From Nemopilema nomurai (Eukaryota > Cnidaria > Scyphozoa > Rhizostomeae > Rhizostomatidae): a DNA stretch of 64,000 nt. Below the pieces are notes generated by a model that had not been told where the DNA came from, did no database searches, and saw nothing but the letters and a program-made list of their open reading frames with translations. Positions 12,901 through 27,900 of this stretch are shown here, piece after piece. Every line of letters starts with the position of its first letter. Positions within the stretch are counted from its first letter, which is position 1. Both the position numbers and the translations under genes were made by a program. Location of the stretch: the NCBI GenBank assembly GCA_003864495.1, contig ML133381.1, positions 496,001-560,000 of the forward strand, read 5' to 3'.

Positions 12901-15900
12901 CTTGTGTCAGTTTGCTTAACTGCATATTCATGTTTTCAGATATCACGAGGACATGATATCATGATTTTATTTTACGAATTCAGTCTCTACTTTGTCACTA
13001 TTAAGCCAAAATATTTCCGATAACATGCTCCTCTTTATAGCCCAATTTGTTTCGTTTCTCCTAGAAATCTTAAATGACCCTAATAATGATAATAACGATG
13101 TTTTTATCTGCAAAATTTGAAAGGCCGCCTCAAATTGTTAAGGAAAACTATTCTCCACTTGTGAATCAATTTCCTAGTCGAAAATGCAAGCGACCTCTTT
13201 TGTCGCTTATGCTGACTTTTTCAAGCAAGGCCACCTCTCAACACCCTGGTCATGATTCTCTGACTGCAGTCCCCATTGATATCAAATACATCAAGATTCA
13301 TAAACAGAAGTCATAGCCTTTTCTAGCTTCACTTTACGGTTATTAAGTTGGCCGTATCCTTGCTTGGTAACCAACTTTTTATTAGTCCTTTTGATAGTCT
13401 GTTTGGTTTCTCCCTTTTCCGACGCGCAGATTAGGGGTGTGTTGCAGTGCCACGTTTTCATGTTTCTTCGCGTTTATCGAAAACCTAGTTCTAGAGAACG
13501 CTTCTTCTCATGTCACATTTCTGTTAACGTGGCGCACACGTAAGCACGGGGCCCGGATGAATTATTCTTATTTACGTTGCTCGCGTCGAGTCAAATTTTG
13601 CATCGCCTGGACTGTTATGAATTTCAACTTGTTCTACAACACCTTCGACTTTGAAAAGTGTCCTCTGATCAATTTTCGCAGAGGACTGTACATTTGAACA
13701 ATAACGATGCGGGTTCCTGTGCTGTGAATCGTATGGTTTTATGCAAAGGTTTATTTTTGGCATCATAAAGGCTTGATTATAATATCAGCTTTCCAGAATT
13801 CATGGATTCACTTTTAACCTCAAAAAGAGATATTGGTTTCAAATCAGGAAGATGGTCAACACTCAAGCAGCTAAAGACTCTACAACACCTATTCTTGGTT
13901 TCCTTTCTTAATTCTCCGTATGTAGGTCAGGCTTAGGCGAAACTTGCGACTTGGATGTAAACATCCATGCATTTTGTTCATTTGAAGGGATTCTAATAGT
14001 AAGCAGGTGACTTTCACTTCTTCTTATCAGCACGAAACAAAAGTGTTATCCGACAATCCAGTCTTATTTTCTAAAATTGCCAACCTTTTTTTCATTTTCA
14101 TGTTGGTGTTGCCTCCCACTAAAATGAAGCACTATATTTCTCTTCTCTGTGGACTCAATGAAAGGCATGTATCTCCACGATTTTCACCCCGTGCCAGCAA
14201 ATGCTAGTGTTGATGTAAAACCTTTTCCTATAATGGAGTATGAATGCTCTTCACGTGCGTAACAGTTAGTTATAAATGTAAATTTTAAAGGCGAAGGCTT
14301 CATTATACCCGCTCACCTTCGATGTAAGCCATAAGTCATTAGTCACGGTCATACCTCGGTGGGACGGGTGCATAAAGAGTGGTGTTCAGAGTTGGCAGAG
14401 TCACCAATCGAGCAAGCGTCTCCAAATATGACATTGTATCTGAATGTCTCAAATGAAAGTTATTTAGTAAAGTGTCAGTCTGGTATCGTCACTTTCGTCC
14501 TGCATTTCTGCACTTCTTTGCTTTTCGATAAAGTTGCTGTTGCTGCGCTTCGCAGAAAAAACAGTCAGACAGAACAGTGCGATGGAAAGGCAGACACACG
14601 TCAAAGCTTTTAATTGAATGTCTGGATTCGAGTGAATTAAATTTGATAATTTAATCCATCCAGATACTTTCCTCTTACTGCTGACCCAGTCTATCTGGCT
14701 TGGTGTTCATTTGAGTGGAACCCAGGGCCATCTGCAACCAGCCTCATTTTAACCAGCTAGAAAATATAGAAAACATTCAAAGACTTAAAACTTTCCCTTA
14801 ACATAAAAAGGCTTTTGATTGAGAAGCAAGCTGTATCTCCTTTGTCCACTAAACCTTAGGGTTAGCAGAAAAACTTCTGCAAAGCCGCTCTGTCTGGATC
14901 TGGCTGGCTCCAGTGGGACAGGATGACGGCTCAGCCGAACGCTGTCCGTGGTGCCTGCTTCCCCGCCTGTTGCTGATATCTCGGAATAATTGAAGATAAG
15001 CCATGACCCTGGCCATTTGTGGTCAGCAAACTTCTTCTTATCCTCGACAAATGTGTTTTCAGAAGACTTTCTTGCTATATTCTACTTGCTGTTGGCCCAG
15101 AAGAGAGGATCATACCGACCAATGGTGCGGCGGGACGGGCGTGTTTCAATTGAGTGAGCAAAGAAGCTCGAGCCCATTGCGGCTTACCCATTAGGCCATT
15201 CAGTGCAGAAGGTCACGTTCAAGTTCGTACCATAATGACTTGGCTTGAAAGCCAGCCTCGTTAACTGCTGGAGTTTCACGTTGCGCTCCTCTTATCCACA
15301 AGATTTGGATCAGGTCAGCTGGCTTAAACCTTCATCTATTGAACAATGTAGCGAAGCTTCGTCAAATCCAGACCGTGACATAAAGAGACCGCACGTAACT
15401 GTAGTTGCTCCAGAAGCGGCTTCAATGTAAACCAAGATGACTGCTGCCCGCAATACCCCGAAGCAGCAGTCGCTAGACACCTTCAGCAAATGTTGTGGCG
15501 GAGCTTGCACGTCACATTCTGCGTAGTGGTTTTTCGAAGGATTTTTAATGTCAATGACTGGCTGAGCGTGGGACACCCCCTCGGACTAACTGAGTCAAAT
15601 GGACATGCATGTCTTTTTAATACATCCACTCATTTCAAGAGAACATATCTGTAAGGAAGTGGCAGTGGTTGACAAACGGTTTTTGCAGCTTAAAAAACTA
15701 ATCGTTGTTTTCTTGATTGTTGCTTATTTTACAGAATCTCGTGGTTTTCTAATTCCCTTCAGCAACACCACCCACCACCCCACCCCCCTTGCAAGGCTCT
15801 GGCCTGTCCTTCCTCGAAAATCATCTCCTGCATGGTTGCCTAACGGGACTTTGATTTCGTTAGTGGGGTTTTACCTTTAATACCGAGCCAATACAGCTGT

Positions 15901-18900
15901 TCTTAAGAACCCAGCGAGGGCAACAGTGCTTTGAACTTGCTGGATCATGCCCTAATCACATAGAATGAATTGGGCTCTAGTATCTCCTTTTCCTGTGTCT
16001 ATTGACAAGTTCGTATTGTGTTTCTTTTTCGATGCTTGCACACCAAATAGAAATTAATCCAGTCCACACACTCTCTCTAACAGCTATTTGATTTCCAAGT
16101 GTTCTCTTCATTCGAAGAATTCCTTCCATTGAATGCGGTGACACTTGCGGATTACTGGCCATGTCCCATTTTGTTTCATGTGACCCAGTCACCTTCCTGT
16201 CAACCACTGCCTACAAGAAATCAGCTCACATTGCCCTGTACCCTTGCCAGGCTCGAGTATTCGATTACGTTCTTTTCGCAGGGGCGGGTCCAGTCGAAAA
16301 TCTCACTTTGGCTTGGTTGCTGACAATTGAGAAGCAAGGCGTGATCACTTTTGCCGCCTGTCGTTGTCCATAGCCATAAATAAAGTTGACCCTGTCACTG
16401 ACACTGAACTTAGGGGAAACAAGTTTAGTATGTCGTGTATTGCAAGCAAAAACTGGCATTAATCTTTGTTAAAGCCACGTGCGAATGTCTCGTTGTTGAC
16501 GTAAAAAACAAATAAAAAAGAATCAAGGTAGAATACACATGCAACACCAAGTTCTCATACCAACCTATTCCTTGCAACACCTCTCTATTCTAATCGTTGA
16601 GGCAATTGGGACAAATCGCAAATTTAGTATTGTTACGAGCAGCAAGCTATGGAACATACGTTTAAAAGTCTTTGCCGTCGTCGTTAAGCCAATTTTCGAC
16701 CTCATTTTCCTCATCAAAGATGCTAGTTGTTTAGAAAGATCCCAAGCCCCTGCTAGTCTCTCTTGGAGATGGCCTTTGGATAATCGACCATGCACCAATG
16801 GCACTATTTTTTTTAACTCCAAATTTTTTCAGATCAATTTTTCCACTGAATATGTTCCAAAAGTAAGGCCATCTATTTTGAAAGTCCTCTGAAAATGGTT
16901 TTTTGTAAGCGTTCTTTGTTTGGCACCGAATCAAGCTCTACGTCGAACACTGAATGAAGATTCGGCATGCATTTGTGCGAAATTCGACCACACTAATTAG
17001 AACCAGATTCAACGCGACACATATGTTTGTGACAGTCCGATCCCCTGTTTTACTGCCCTGTTTTAATTTCTAAAACTTCCAAGAAATAATTGTGTCGTTT
17101 GTTTTCTGGGCTTCCATCCTAGAGTTGTGAGGAGAAGTAGATTTATCGATTTGCAGAGCTTCGTAATTAGTGTGTGAAGACTACTTGTTAGAATTCCCTT
17201 GGTGTGGTGACGCAAATAAGCAATCTCTGTTGCGAAATGGGGGGGGGGGGGATTAGAAAATGACGTCAAATTTTGTTTCGACTTTCCAATAGCTGATTTG
17301 CCATACTGTGCGATGGGCATCTTGGTAGTTTTCGCATCATTCTGCAATCTAATTAAAAGTTTGTTCCATTTCAGCTGAGTCTGCGACCATGACGAGCCCC
17401 CTCACACCCTCGGAACTCCTGGTAGCTCTACATGCTATCGAGGGCGACTTAAAGGCAGTAATGAAAGGTAAGACCACTTGCAACTTGCCAATGATTTCGG
17501 GGTTACTCAACCTGTATGGCTACTATTTCCTTATAATTTAGGCGTTGGCTATTTATTGCGGTGTCCAGGATGTAGGTAGACAGAATGTGAATCAACAGAC
17601 CAGGTAAGGCTAATGTGGGAAACCTTTCTGGAATGCAGCTGCTACGGATTCAATCTTGGCAACGCAATCCTTCAGCAAACCAAAACATATGACGTCATCC
17701 ATAGACCACTTTTACCAAACGAATGAAGGAGCTAGCAGACTTTTGGTTTCCAAATCTGGCTGACCATTATTCACATCCTGTTCCCTTGTTCAAAGCTTAA
17801 AGACCGAATTTCCTTCATTTTTATGTTCAAACTCAGTAATTTTTTGAATGGGTCAAGCAACCTAGCTCTATGTTGTAAATTCTCCTTAGCAAACTTGTCT
17901 CTAACAATATCAAAAAAGGGACCAGCACACTAGCTGTTGTTTCTTCCAACATTCTGCCTTGCAGCTCATTATCATCGCGTTTGTACAGCTGCATTTCACA
18001 GGGCCAAACCAGCTCCTGCTTCTCTTGCGGGGATGCGGCTGGACGTTTAACTTGTGGAGGAGCCATTTTGCGCAGCTATGTACTGTGAAGGAGTGATGCA
18101 GTGAGGCACTGCCATTGTAAGACGCGTGAGGCCAGACAACCACTGACCAGGGCCTTACTCGTCAACCCGGTGGGCCGGCTATTATGCACGTGACCTGCTC
18201 GGCTGTCAAGAGTGGAAGCATAGAATAGTTTTTCTCGTTTTGGCTTGCTGTAATCCCCCATGGGCCTTGTGGATGGCTTTTCCTCTTAGACTATTTGCCT
18301 GTCTATTTGCCTGTGTTTTACCCGCTCTTACCGTTACTAAGCCCGTCTCTGATTTCACTTTGGTGTCAGAACATGTCCACGATTGGCTTGATTAAACGAT
18401 TTTCAAGCTTTTCAATCCTCATTTTCGGCTTTTCTTTTCTGTGTGCTTTACCACCTCCATTTTCACGAAGACCAAATATAACACGTTGACTTTTTTCAAA
18501 TGAATAGAAAAGGTACCAAGTCCATGTAAAGGTATTGACTATCGCATTCATTCAATGTCTTCACGGGTGGCATTCTGCTACCCCTAACCCTGAAAAACGC
18601 TTGCTGCTGTTACAATTCATCTCAAAATCGACATCAACTGTTTGAAACTGGAGTTCCATCTTAGTATGCGGAAGCCCGTGAAGTTTGTGAAGCAGTGAAA
18701 GTAAAATTAGTGGTACCCCATTCCTCACCCCACTCGAGAACGCCCCCTTTCCTCTTCGGACATTTATCTTTGAGTGTCCAACATTGAACGTCTGCCCCAT
18801 TCGTGTCCAAAGCTTCAGGTTAAGCTCTTAAGGTCGTGAGGATGATGCTGCTCACCATATGCTTAAGCTCAAAAGAAATGCTCAAATAATTGACAACCAC

Positions 18901-21900
18901 TGATCAGTCTTATTATTTACACTCTTGCTGCAGTTTTCTGGGACACATAGAGACAGGCAAAGTAATCGATGAGCCACTTCTGTAAGCTGGGCAAGGGTTA
19001 AGCCAGGTCTGTTAGCAACTCGCGGAGAGCATATTCAGTAGCAAAACATATTCTGCTTTCGTCCCTGTAAATCAAGCCGCATTTGATAACCTGTCGTAAG
19101 TTGATCCGTTTGAGTTAGTCACCAATAACCCTGGGGATCAGTTGCATCCCAGAAAGCTGTGCAAGCTCTGACCTGAGATGTGCCATGCCAGACTTCGCAC
19201 GGAACAGCAACGGTTCGTCCGTTTGACCTTTCTGATGGCAGAGGAATGGAGAAGTCGGCTTGAATCAACAATGAGAAATCTTCATTTTTGACATGGTAAC
19301 TAACGATGTGTGAGGATAAATTTATAATTACAATCCTTTCATGCAGTAACGCATTGCATATCCAAGAATTATTATACTCCACAATAGTCCATTCCCAACG
19401 ACAGCTAAAAGGCAAATTATTTTAAAGCCGATGATCTTTATCCAAGGAGAAAATATCATATCCTTTTTACTATCTCGGTTCTTTTTCCATCTATGTTTTA
19501 CTTTGCTCATTGATAACTATGTAACTCTTTTATGAATCTATGAATGTAATTGAAATCTACCATAAACGTTTCTTTCTTTTCTCTCTTTCCTTTACTCTTT
19601 CTCTCATTTCTTTCTTCTCTTCTTTCCTTGTTTTAATGAGTTGTACCCGGCAACGATAAAAGGTTTTTCGTTTCAAGTTTCATTCGTATTGGGACACAGG
19701 GAGGAATGCACTTGGTTCTTCTACACATGTTCGACCCGCTGGGTTGCTTTTGCCTCATCTCTTTCATATAATGTTTCGTTTGTTTGCTGTTGGAGCCAAT
19801 TCATGGTTGTTTCAATGATGCCCCAGGATAATATGAACAAAGAACTAGTGCTTTTGTCCGTTTGAGCTATGCTTATGTTTCTATATGAATTTTATATAGC
19901 TTCTTTCAGCTATTTCTTTTCGTTCTTTGTACTGATTGAAGTTTTAATCTTCACACTGGTGTCCTTGTAGCCAAAGTTTGATCAATTTGGAGGCTTTAGG
20001 CTTTTCGAAGGGTTGCCAAGGGAAGAGAACATCTCTCACCTTATTAGAATTTTTATAGTTTTAGAAATCGTGTATGAAATATATGACCAAGTGTGCAGCG
20101 TTTCAAACTGGAATCCGCTTTGCACTGAAAAAGTGTTGTCTTTATGCATGAATCAAAGAAATGACTACAATACGTAGATATATGACTATTTCGTCAACTG
20201 CACTCATTGATTTGTTTGAAGCTACTAGACTTTTGTGTTACCCTGGTTAATTGACGTTGTAATTTCTGACGGTGGTTTCTAGCGAATCTGCGTTTCTAAA
20301 AAGTGAATTTGAACAGCGAATCTGGATTTGTGAAGCTCGGTAATTCGGCACTTCCACTGCTGTCAATCGCTGCTTACTGAGTGCGCAGCAACAGCTGCTA
20401 CGTGGCCCGTTTGACAGTCTACCAATCAATGCTCAGGTGCCCATTCATTACGGTGCTCGAAGGGGAGATGGAATGACAAGTTTGTTCTTCGCCCTATCAT
20501 ATTTACACGGATAAAGAATCCTTTCAATAAGAAGGACGCGAAATCCAATAGGAGTAATAAGGAAAACGTTTTGAAGAGCTTTTCAATCCTTTCCAAATTT
20601 AGCTCCAACCGCAAGATCGAATTGCTTGCTCAGTGACAGACACGTTTCATCTAGAGCAAAATCCTTCGAAATCCCCATCAAAAAGACAGTCGAATCTCAC
20701 TAAACCCCGTTGGAACCATTATTAAATGAGGTTGAAATAAGAGGACTGGGCTTGACCAGACTCGCACCATTCCACCGCCTATTGACGCCTCGTTACCTTA
20801 GAACCGTTCGACTCCTTTATTCTGGCAGTGTCAGCTACTTCGGATAAGCTCACTGATAAATTTCTTCTGCTGATGAGAGTGGATTTCTCTTGCCACTGGT
20901 TTGCCAAAGTGATTGGCACTGCATCTTTTCTTTTGACATGGCATCAAATTCACTTTTCAGCCACAGAGCCACTGAAATTTTTCTCTTCATTTGTTCTCAA
21001 TTTTTTTTTTTGCTTTTTTATGGCTCAAAATTTATAGAGGTTCCTTGAATGCCAAAGTTCGAAAAAGTTCTTGTCTAGATTGGAAATAACACGACAACAC
21101 ACAAAACTGCAGCCTTCCAAATTTATTTAAATATGGAAATGTTTCAGCGTGAGCACGTTATAAGTTTGGGACATAATCGCAAGGCCAAGTATACACGGAG
21201 GTAAAACATTCACGGAGGTAGCACCAAAATGGCGCGGTCTGAGAAATATATTAACTTCACAATAAGCAATTTGTCTTAATTTTCTTAATTTTAGCTTATG
21301 GTTAGCCTTTTCTTTCAACTATCTTGTTTTCATTTTGATTGCTTTATCGATAAGCTTTCAAACTAAAGATTTGACAAGCTAAAAAGCTCAACATCCTTTG
21401 CGATGAGTGGATCATTATCAATTTCGGATAACGCCATTTCGCTTCAGCCTCGTTTTATTTGACGGTCACCGACCTTCAAGTGGGGCTTGTTGAACGGTGC
21501 AATTTAAACTGTGAGGCTATTCCAAGAGGACGTTCAAACTGCTCTGCCTCTTTCCAACATTGCCAGTGTTCATTGTCCATATCTGCCTTGCTTCATAAAA
21601 CCACCTTTTTCACTTTGAATCGCCTATTCTTTGTCAATGTCGAGTATGTCTCGCGATTAACTGTGTTGTTCTAATACCATCCCATGGGCCTATTCCAACT
21701 GTTGCTGCGTATTAGAACCAGGGCATTGCATGCTTCAACTCAACCAATAGACAGTTATTGTGGTTGGTGAATTGTTGTCATTTCTTTTTGTACATAACGT
21801 TCATATATTCCAATTCATATTTGTATTTCCCCAGCAATAAATCTTTGCTTCGCGGAGAAGAAAATTTACACGCAAGAAGTGCTTGCGGTTGTGTTGCAGC

Positions 21901-24900
21901 AGCTGATGGAGCAGTCGCCATTACCGACCCTGTTCATGAGAACGGTAAGGCCTTTTCGTTTCTGTTTCTCGTTCTTCCTGAACGAATAACTGCCACAGCC
22001 CCTTGTTTCATACTCGCCCCGGTAATTTTGCAAATCGTTGCAGGATGAGGGTGATGAAGTGAGGAACAAGTGAGCAGTCGAAAGGAACTCTTTGATTTTC
22101 TGTCACGTTGGCAAATATTAAGCGACAGCTTTGTTAATAATCTGGGACTGTTTCGGCAAACAAAACAAAGGCCTTTAGTGGTTTTGATCTCATTAATTCG
22201 TGATTGCCTCGTTTCCATGCGATTGGAGAGTTATTAATCACACTAGTTTGAAGAAAGATGACCGCCATTTTCTCAATCAATTCGGATATTATTTAATACC
22301 CGTTACATCCTGCCTTTGGGTCAACATTTATCATTGGTACGTAGACGATAGATGTTTGTCTATAAAAGGAATGTCTCAAATGATAGACTTGCAAGTAAAG
22401 CTCCCTATTTACTAAGGTGTTTGCCACATGAAACACATGAACGCTAGACGTGAAGATTGGAATCGAAGTTTAATCCCCAAAAATCCTTAGCGTATTAATT
22501 TTGAATTCGTCCCCCAAATTATGTGGGCCGCGCCTGTTGGTCGTTGTAATCATCGAACATTCCGCCTGCCGCTTTGCATTGTGGGAGCAGCTTCGAAAGC
22601 AAAAGAGCATTCTTTTGCGTCATGTTTATCATCCGATGCTGATTGAATTTAACTTACTATCTTTTGAAAGGCAATGTGTCGTGGTGCAGTTGCAAAAGTG
22701 AAGATACTATCGTTTTCCTCCTTAAAATGGTGTAGCGATTGCTCACGAATGCCAATGTTTATATTCTCAGTTTCTGAAAATAAAGGCCTCGTTCAACTTT
22801 ATTGCTCGCCTCTTGTTCTGACTGCATAAGATGTGATTTTCCTTTTGCTAATGCCGGTTCTAGCGCAGTAAACTAGGTTAATTATATTCATGTTCTCATT
22901 TTTATGACCTGTCAAAAATGTTTTTTATCCTAGAGCTGTTTGCTGAGATGTTCTCATTTTCGAGCTTCTATATTGCATGTTCGTCTTCTAGGTGATTCTG
23001 TCTCTAAACCTGTGCCCAAGACTCGTAGGCTTTGTGAAGAACATCTTGGCGAAACTGATTAACAAGCAGGTACGACCAAAATGAGGACTGAATTCGTCTT
23101 TGTTCTTTCAGTGACCATGCTGCTTGATGCCGTCGCGTATTAGTCATATCGCCCCTGACTAACACCATAGAGTGAGTCACATTACGCCCATGGCGTGGGG
23201 CAGACAAAAAGCACCACACAAAAAATCAGTGGGCACTGTCTTAACTTTAAATCTCTTAAGAAGTATTCGTCGAGTTTCTTTTGGTTACCACCCTTTCCGT
23301 TCTGTGTTTTTGTTTAATCGCTGTAAGGAGATGATTGATTGCTTTGAGATCCCAGAAAAGGAGGGAAACAGAAAATCGCTGTTTCAGGTCTATTGTTCAT
23401 TTGATTACCATTGTTCTGGCAAAAACCACTGAAGTTTACTGGAATTTGTAGATCACTATCGGTGGCTTCCTTGTTGCTCATCGCAAACGGCGAAGTCAAC
23501 ACTAAAGTGTCTGCAAAGGAGTTCTCCTCCTGTCAAAGTGTAAACATTTGTTGACCGTACTGCTGGCGAAATAATTCATGAACCAAGTTCACTTTGTTGA
23601 ACATCGTTTACAAGCTAATCCGCTTAAAGTCGTTTTGTGATCTGTAGTATGTTTTATCCTTTGCCATCCTTCGTTTGGTTATCTTGGGAATGGTAGATCT
23701 CTGGTTGTTCTAATGATCTTTTTGTTTCAAACTATTACATAAACAGTGTTAATGTATACATTAAGTAATCAAGGTCGTTTGGTGCCAAAGTGGTTTGGAA
23801 CAGTTATCATGGGAGGTGGGGGTCATGCACAGTCAATGCTAAGACACGCTAACTTTTTGAAATCAGTCAATACAGAACCAGAAAGCGGATGAAAAAACTT
23901 CTTTTCTAGAACTCAGGAATCTTTTTGTTAAATGGACGGAATCCTACAACTAAGGCCATGCCCTGTCTCACCTTTCTCTTGTTTTACAAACGCTGAATTG
24001 CACTAATCATTTGCATAACTTCGTCACTCTTTTTAAAACATTTATTTGATGTAACTAAGCTGAACAGCAGATATGAACAATTGCTATACAGTGTTTTGAT
24101 TTTCATACGAAAACTGGTTCCGCTATTTCTAGCTATTGTGAAGTTTAATGGTACTGGGACATGCTGATATTCAACATTGATATTCCAAAGTTTTTGAGAA
24201 GGCATTTTATTGGTCGAGCAATGAGCCCTCCCCCGGGTAGCCCCCTCCTATTGTACATGCTTTTGTAAAGATTTCTTGTTCTTTACGATGTTCTAATTTC
24301 CATCAAGAATCACGAATCTATTCTGTTTCTGAATATGACGTTATCATTGACTGGCTTGATATCCCAAAGCCGGCCAATTCCTGACCATCCTCCTTAAAGA
24401 GTCATCATCTTTCTTACAGTAAATTATCATTTACAGGTATGGAAGCAACCAAAGGTTTGGGAAGGCTTTGTCAAATGTTGCCAGGTGAGTTTTGCCAACT
24501 GCACAGAAGTACTATCGCCTGTGACGCCTTGTAAGCACCTGTTTTTGGCGCTTTAGTTGTCAGACTGGAGCGCTTTTTTTCTATCTCCACCTTTGTACCA
24601 AAGAAACCAAGGCCAAAAGTCTATGCCAAGAGCTGAAATGGTAAGCAAATCAGATGATGGACGCGATTTCCTAGATTTTCTCTGAACGAGAAGTATGATG
24701 ACAGCGTGATTAGACTCCAATCCAGAAGAGACCTTTTTTTTTGCTCAGGTGCCTTACTGTTTATCATTAGCGTTTTAAAGTGGTCTGTTGTCTTGGTTTC
24801 CTGCTTTGCTATGGAGTGACGCTGTTTTCTGTGTTAGCATCTCGTTTGTGACAGCCACAAAGTTGAGATTAAGCGAGTTGTCAGGCCGAAGGTTGTTGGA

Positions 24901-27900
24901 TAAAGTGTCTTAAGTGTTGAAATGTCTTTAGGAAGAGATGATGGGTTTTAGTTGATGCCAAAGTTTGAGTTTTAAATCGTGAACAAGACTTTACAATCTG
25001 CGTGTTTCCGAGGGCGTAATTAGGAGAAGTTGAATAGTTTGTTGACGTTGAATAATTTTTTATATCGGATGGCATTCTGATTCATTTCAATCTCACTTAT
25101 GCTTCAATTATCTTTAGGAGCCATTTGGTATCTTTCAGCACACAGCTGCCTGATTGTTATTGCCCTCTGCTTTCTTCTAAGATTTACAGTTCTTTCTGAA
25201 ACGTAAATATTGACTTGAGGTTGTGTGCTCAGCAAATGGACTTTGGTTGACTCTACTAGATGGTTTTGTTGGCTCAGCGGAATTCATTGTGGACTTCCAG
25301 CAGGTCTCATGTTTCGTCTCCGCTGGCAGCAACCACAACCTGCCTGCATACCATGACACTTTACACACACAAACACACCACAAGCAAGTGCACGGCTACA
25401 TGCACACAGGGCTACAAGTATTTTGCCCCTATGCCTTAATCAATTGTTGCAAGCAACTCTGTGCATGTATGCAACGATGCCCCTATCGCGATGCGGCTCT
25501 CTGTACAAGGAGGCTTTGCATCGGTCTCTGGCTGGCTGTATTGTTGGGTTCGACACGGAACTCTATGTCGTGTTCTGCAGCCTGATGCCGCATAATTTTC
25601 TATATATGCTATCCAGTTCCATTTCAAAGTCAAGAAAACGTAAAAGCCTTTTCGTGAATCCTTGCATGTGCATGCTTTGAGTGCTCAATGGGATGCAAAA
25701 AGCAATGGGGCAGTGACCCTTCTCCACCCATGAAGTGAACAATGGGCTTCATTTTTTGTTTGTTTAATCTTCACAATGGTTTTGCTCCCTCCCAATGCTC
25801 TACTCCTGTATTGCCGCTGTTCTGGGCGTGGCACTATCGGTTTGCTTCCATCGCGGTCGTTGCCAGATCGACGGTCCCGCTCCTGCGCAACCAGGAAGTA
25901 AAATGGGCAGTGACGGAACCTTTCTGTCTGAACTATTTGCTAATCGAATCAACAATATCCTTTGGTTTTAATGTTCAACGAGATATTAGGTATTAGCAAA
26001 GAAATCTCTATTATGACGTCAACGGGTTTGCCTTTTTGGTCACGGCACCATTTCCGCACTCCTTATGCCTAGTGAATTGAAGTCTGTTATCATCTGGAGC
26101 AAGGGTTAAAAGACAAAGTATTTGTACATCACAGTTGCAAAATAAATGTTCTATTAAATGAATTGTTGGATATTAGACAACAAACATTAAGTATGAAATT
26201 TTTTGCTGATTAAGCTGCTTTCTGTATGCTATGTTAATGATGAATTGTTTGAATTGAAGTCTGGTACTAAACCTTTGGCCTAGTAGAAGTCTGGCGTTTG
26301 AATTGTTTCAAAGTAATCGGAGTTTTACCTCGTTAAGGAGGCTGTGTCAAACCCATCATTCAACACACTCAGAATTATTCATACCAAAGTTATGTACCCC
26401 CTTCAGTGTCAAGTGTCAGCCTTTTAAACTACCTCTCTATTCTGTCTTCCTTGGCAATTTACTGCATGTTCACAAGCCTCTATGACACAGCAACCAGGCA
26501 TATCGAACCACTCGGTGGGTTCATCTAGTTTTTCAAAATCAAACTATGGTTTTGATGAGAGTGATTGTTATTCAGTCATGGTTGGTGAAAATTAAAGGTT
26601 ATCAATCTTATTTTCTTGTTATTAATTTCAAAGGAAAAATAAACCGATGACACATTTTCATAAGTCTAAGGCTATGATTCCAAGTCGCAATTCCCAAATC
26701 CCAAGAACTGAGAACAGGCTTGTTTGCCTTCTAACACCACTTGTTTGCATACTTAGCCGGGCTGTTCTTCACTCTTGAACTTTGCTGGAAGCTGTCCGGA
26801 CTAAAAATGTGGCCTTAACTAGCCTTTTGTCGATGGTTTTTGACTAGATGTTATTCATACTTGGGCAAATGATCCAGTTGCTGCCTTGAAGAAATGCTCT
26901 GTAAAACATTCCCAAACTATTTTCCTACAAAGCTCCAATTTGCCATCTGTGCCGCAGCGACTACCACTAGGATCATCGATGAGTGCATAAATCTTGAATA
27001 ATCGTTTTACGGTTGCAGTTGAATGAAGCCTTTTTGAAATGAAGACCAAGGAATGGGTTCAAAACCATGAACCTAGATCGTACTGAAAGGACCCAAATTA
27101 TTTCACCCTCAGCTAAAATCAGTTCTAGTTATTCCTAGATTAAATAGTTTGCCTTGAATAGATGACTTCGAACCAATTGCGTTAAGTAATGAAATATGTT
27201 GATAACACCACACAATCTCTGCTCGGTCTTCATGCGCGGTGTAGCAGCCAGTTCTACCAGACCTTTTGATCACGATCTGGTACACGGATCATGGCTTCGT
27301 TTTCGATTAAGCACATACTTCAACTGGAGAGGTCGTCATCCCCCGAAAGGGTCGAGCACCGAAGCGAGTCGGTGCTGCCAGTCGCTGGAAGTCGTCCGTG
27401 TCCAGATCGTGATCCGCACTATGATCACGATCTGGTACAAACAATGTCTTGAGCCACTGGGTCTCCAATTGCAGTGCGTTTCTTCCTTTCTGTCCAGCAC
27501 CCAATAAACTACAGATGCCCTCTACGTACTCCTCACCTTGACGGCTTTTTCTAAGAGCTAGTCGCCTTCAAGATTGGAAGTTGTTAACAGCTTTGCGTTT
27601 CCATCCAAAGATTCCACCCTTGAAAACGCAATTAGGATGCAAAGTTAACTGTCTGAGTCTGTCTGAGAATTTTCATATGACGTTTGCAGTGTTGGTCCAA
27701 AATAAAAAGATCCATCCTAGTCAAATCAGCAGAACAGGCCATACATACAGGCCCTTAAAGTTTGAGATTCATTTTGTTATTATTACCTGTGTTTTACAGT
27801 GCGGTATAGTTATCAGATTTTTGAACATTGTAAAATTTTTATCTAAATTTTGTTTTTCCTATCTAGATGACAAAACCGCAGTCATTTCCAATACTCCTCC

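Larger units (their letters stand above)
23070..27866 (+). other. SYMPK: Symplekin introns 23070-24436 and 24485-27866
   Basis: The two introns flank the 48-nt exon. The second contains a CA-rich patch near 25355-25395, a TGACGTCA at 26014-26021 and the inverted-repeat structure at 27266-27439 described separately. No protein-coding content is recognised. Confidence 0.7.

Noticed and set aside
24649..24720. C/D-box snoRNA in a symplekin intron
   Set aside because: ATGATGA-like and CTGA-like words are present, but not in the required order and spacing, and no terminal stem is seen.
27355..27376. Hairpin resembling the last stem of Cas9 tracrRNA
   Set aside because: The likeness is limited to a short GCACCGA/TCGGTGC stem. 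There is no anti-repeat, no array, no cas gene, and the site lies in an animal intron.
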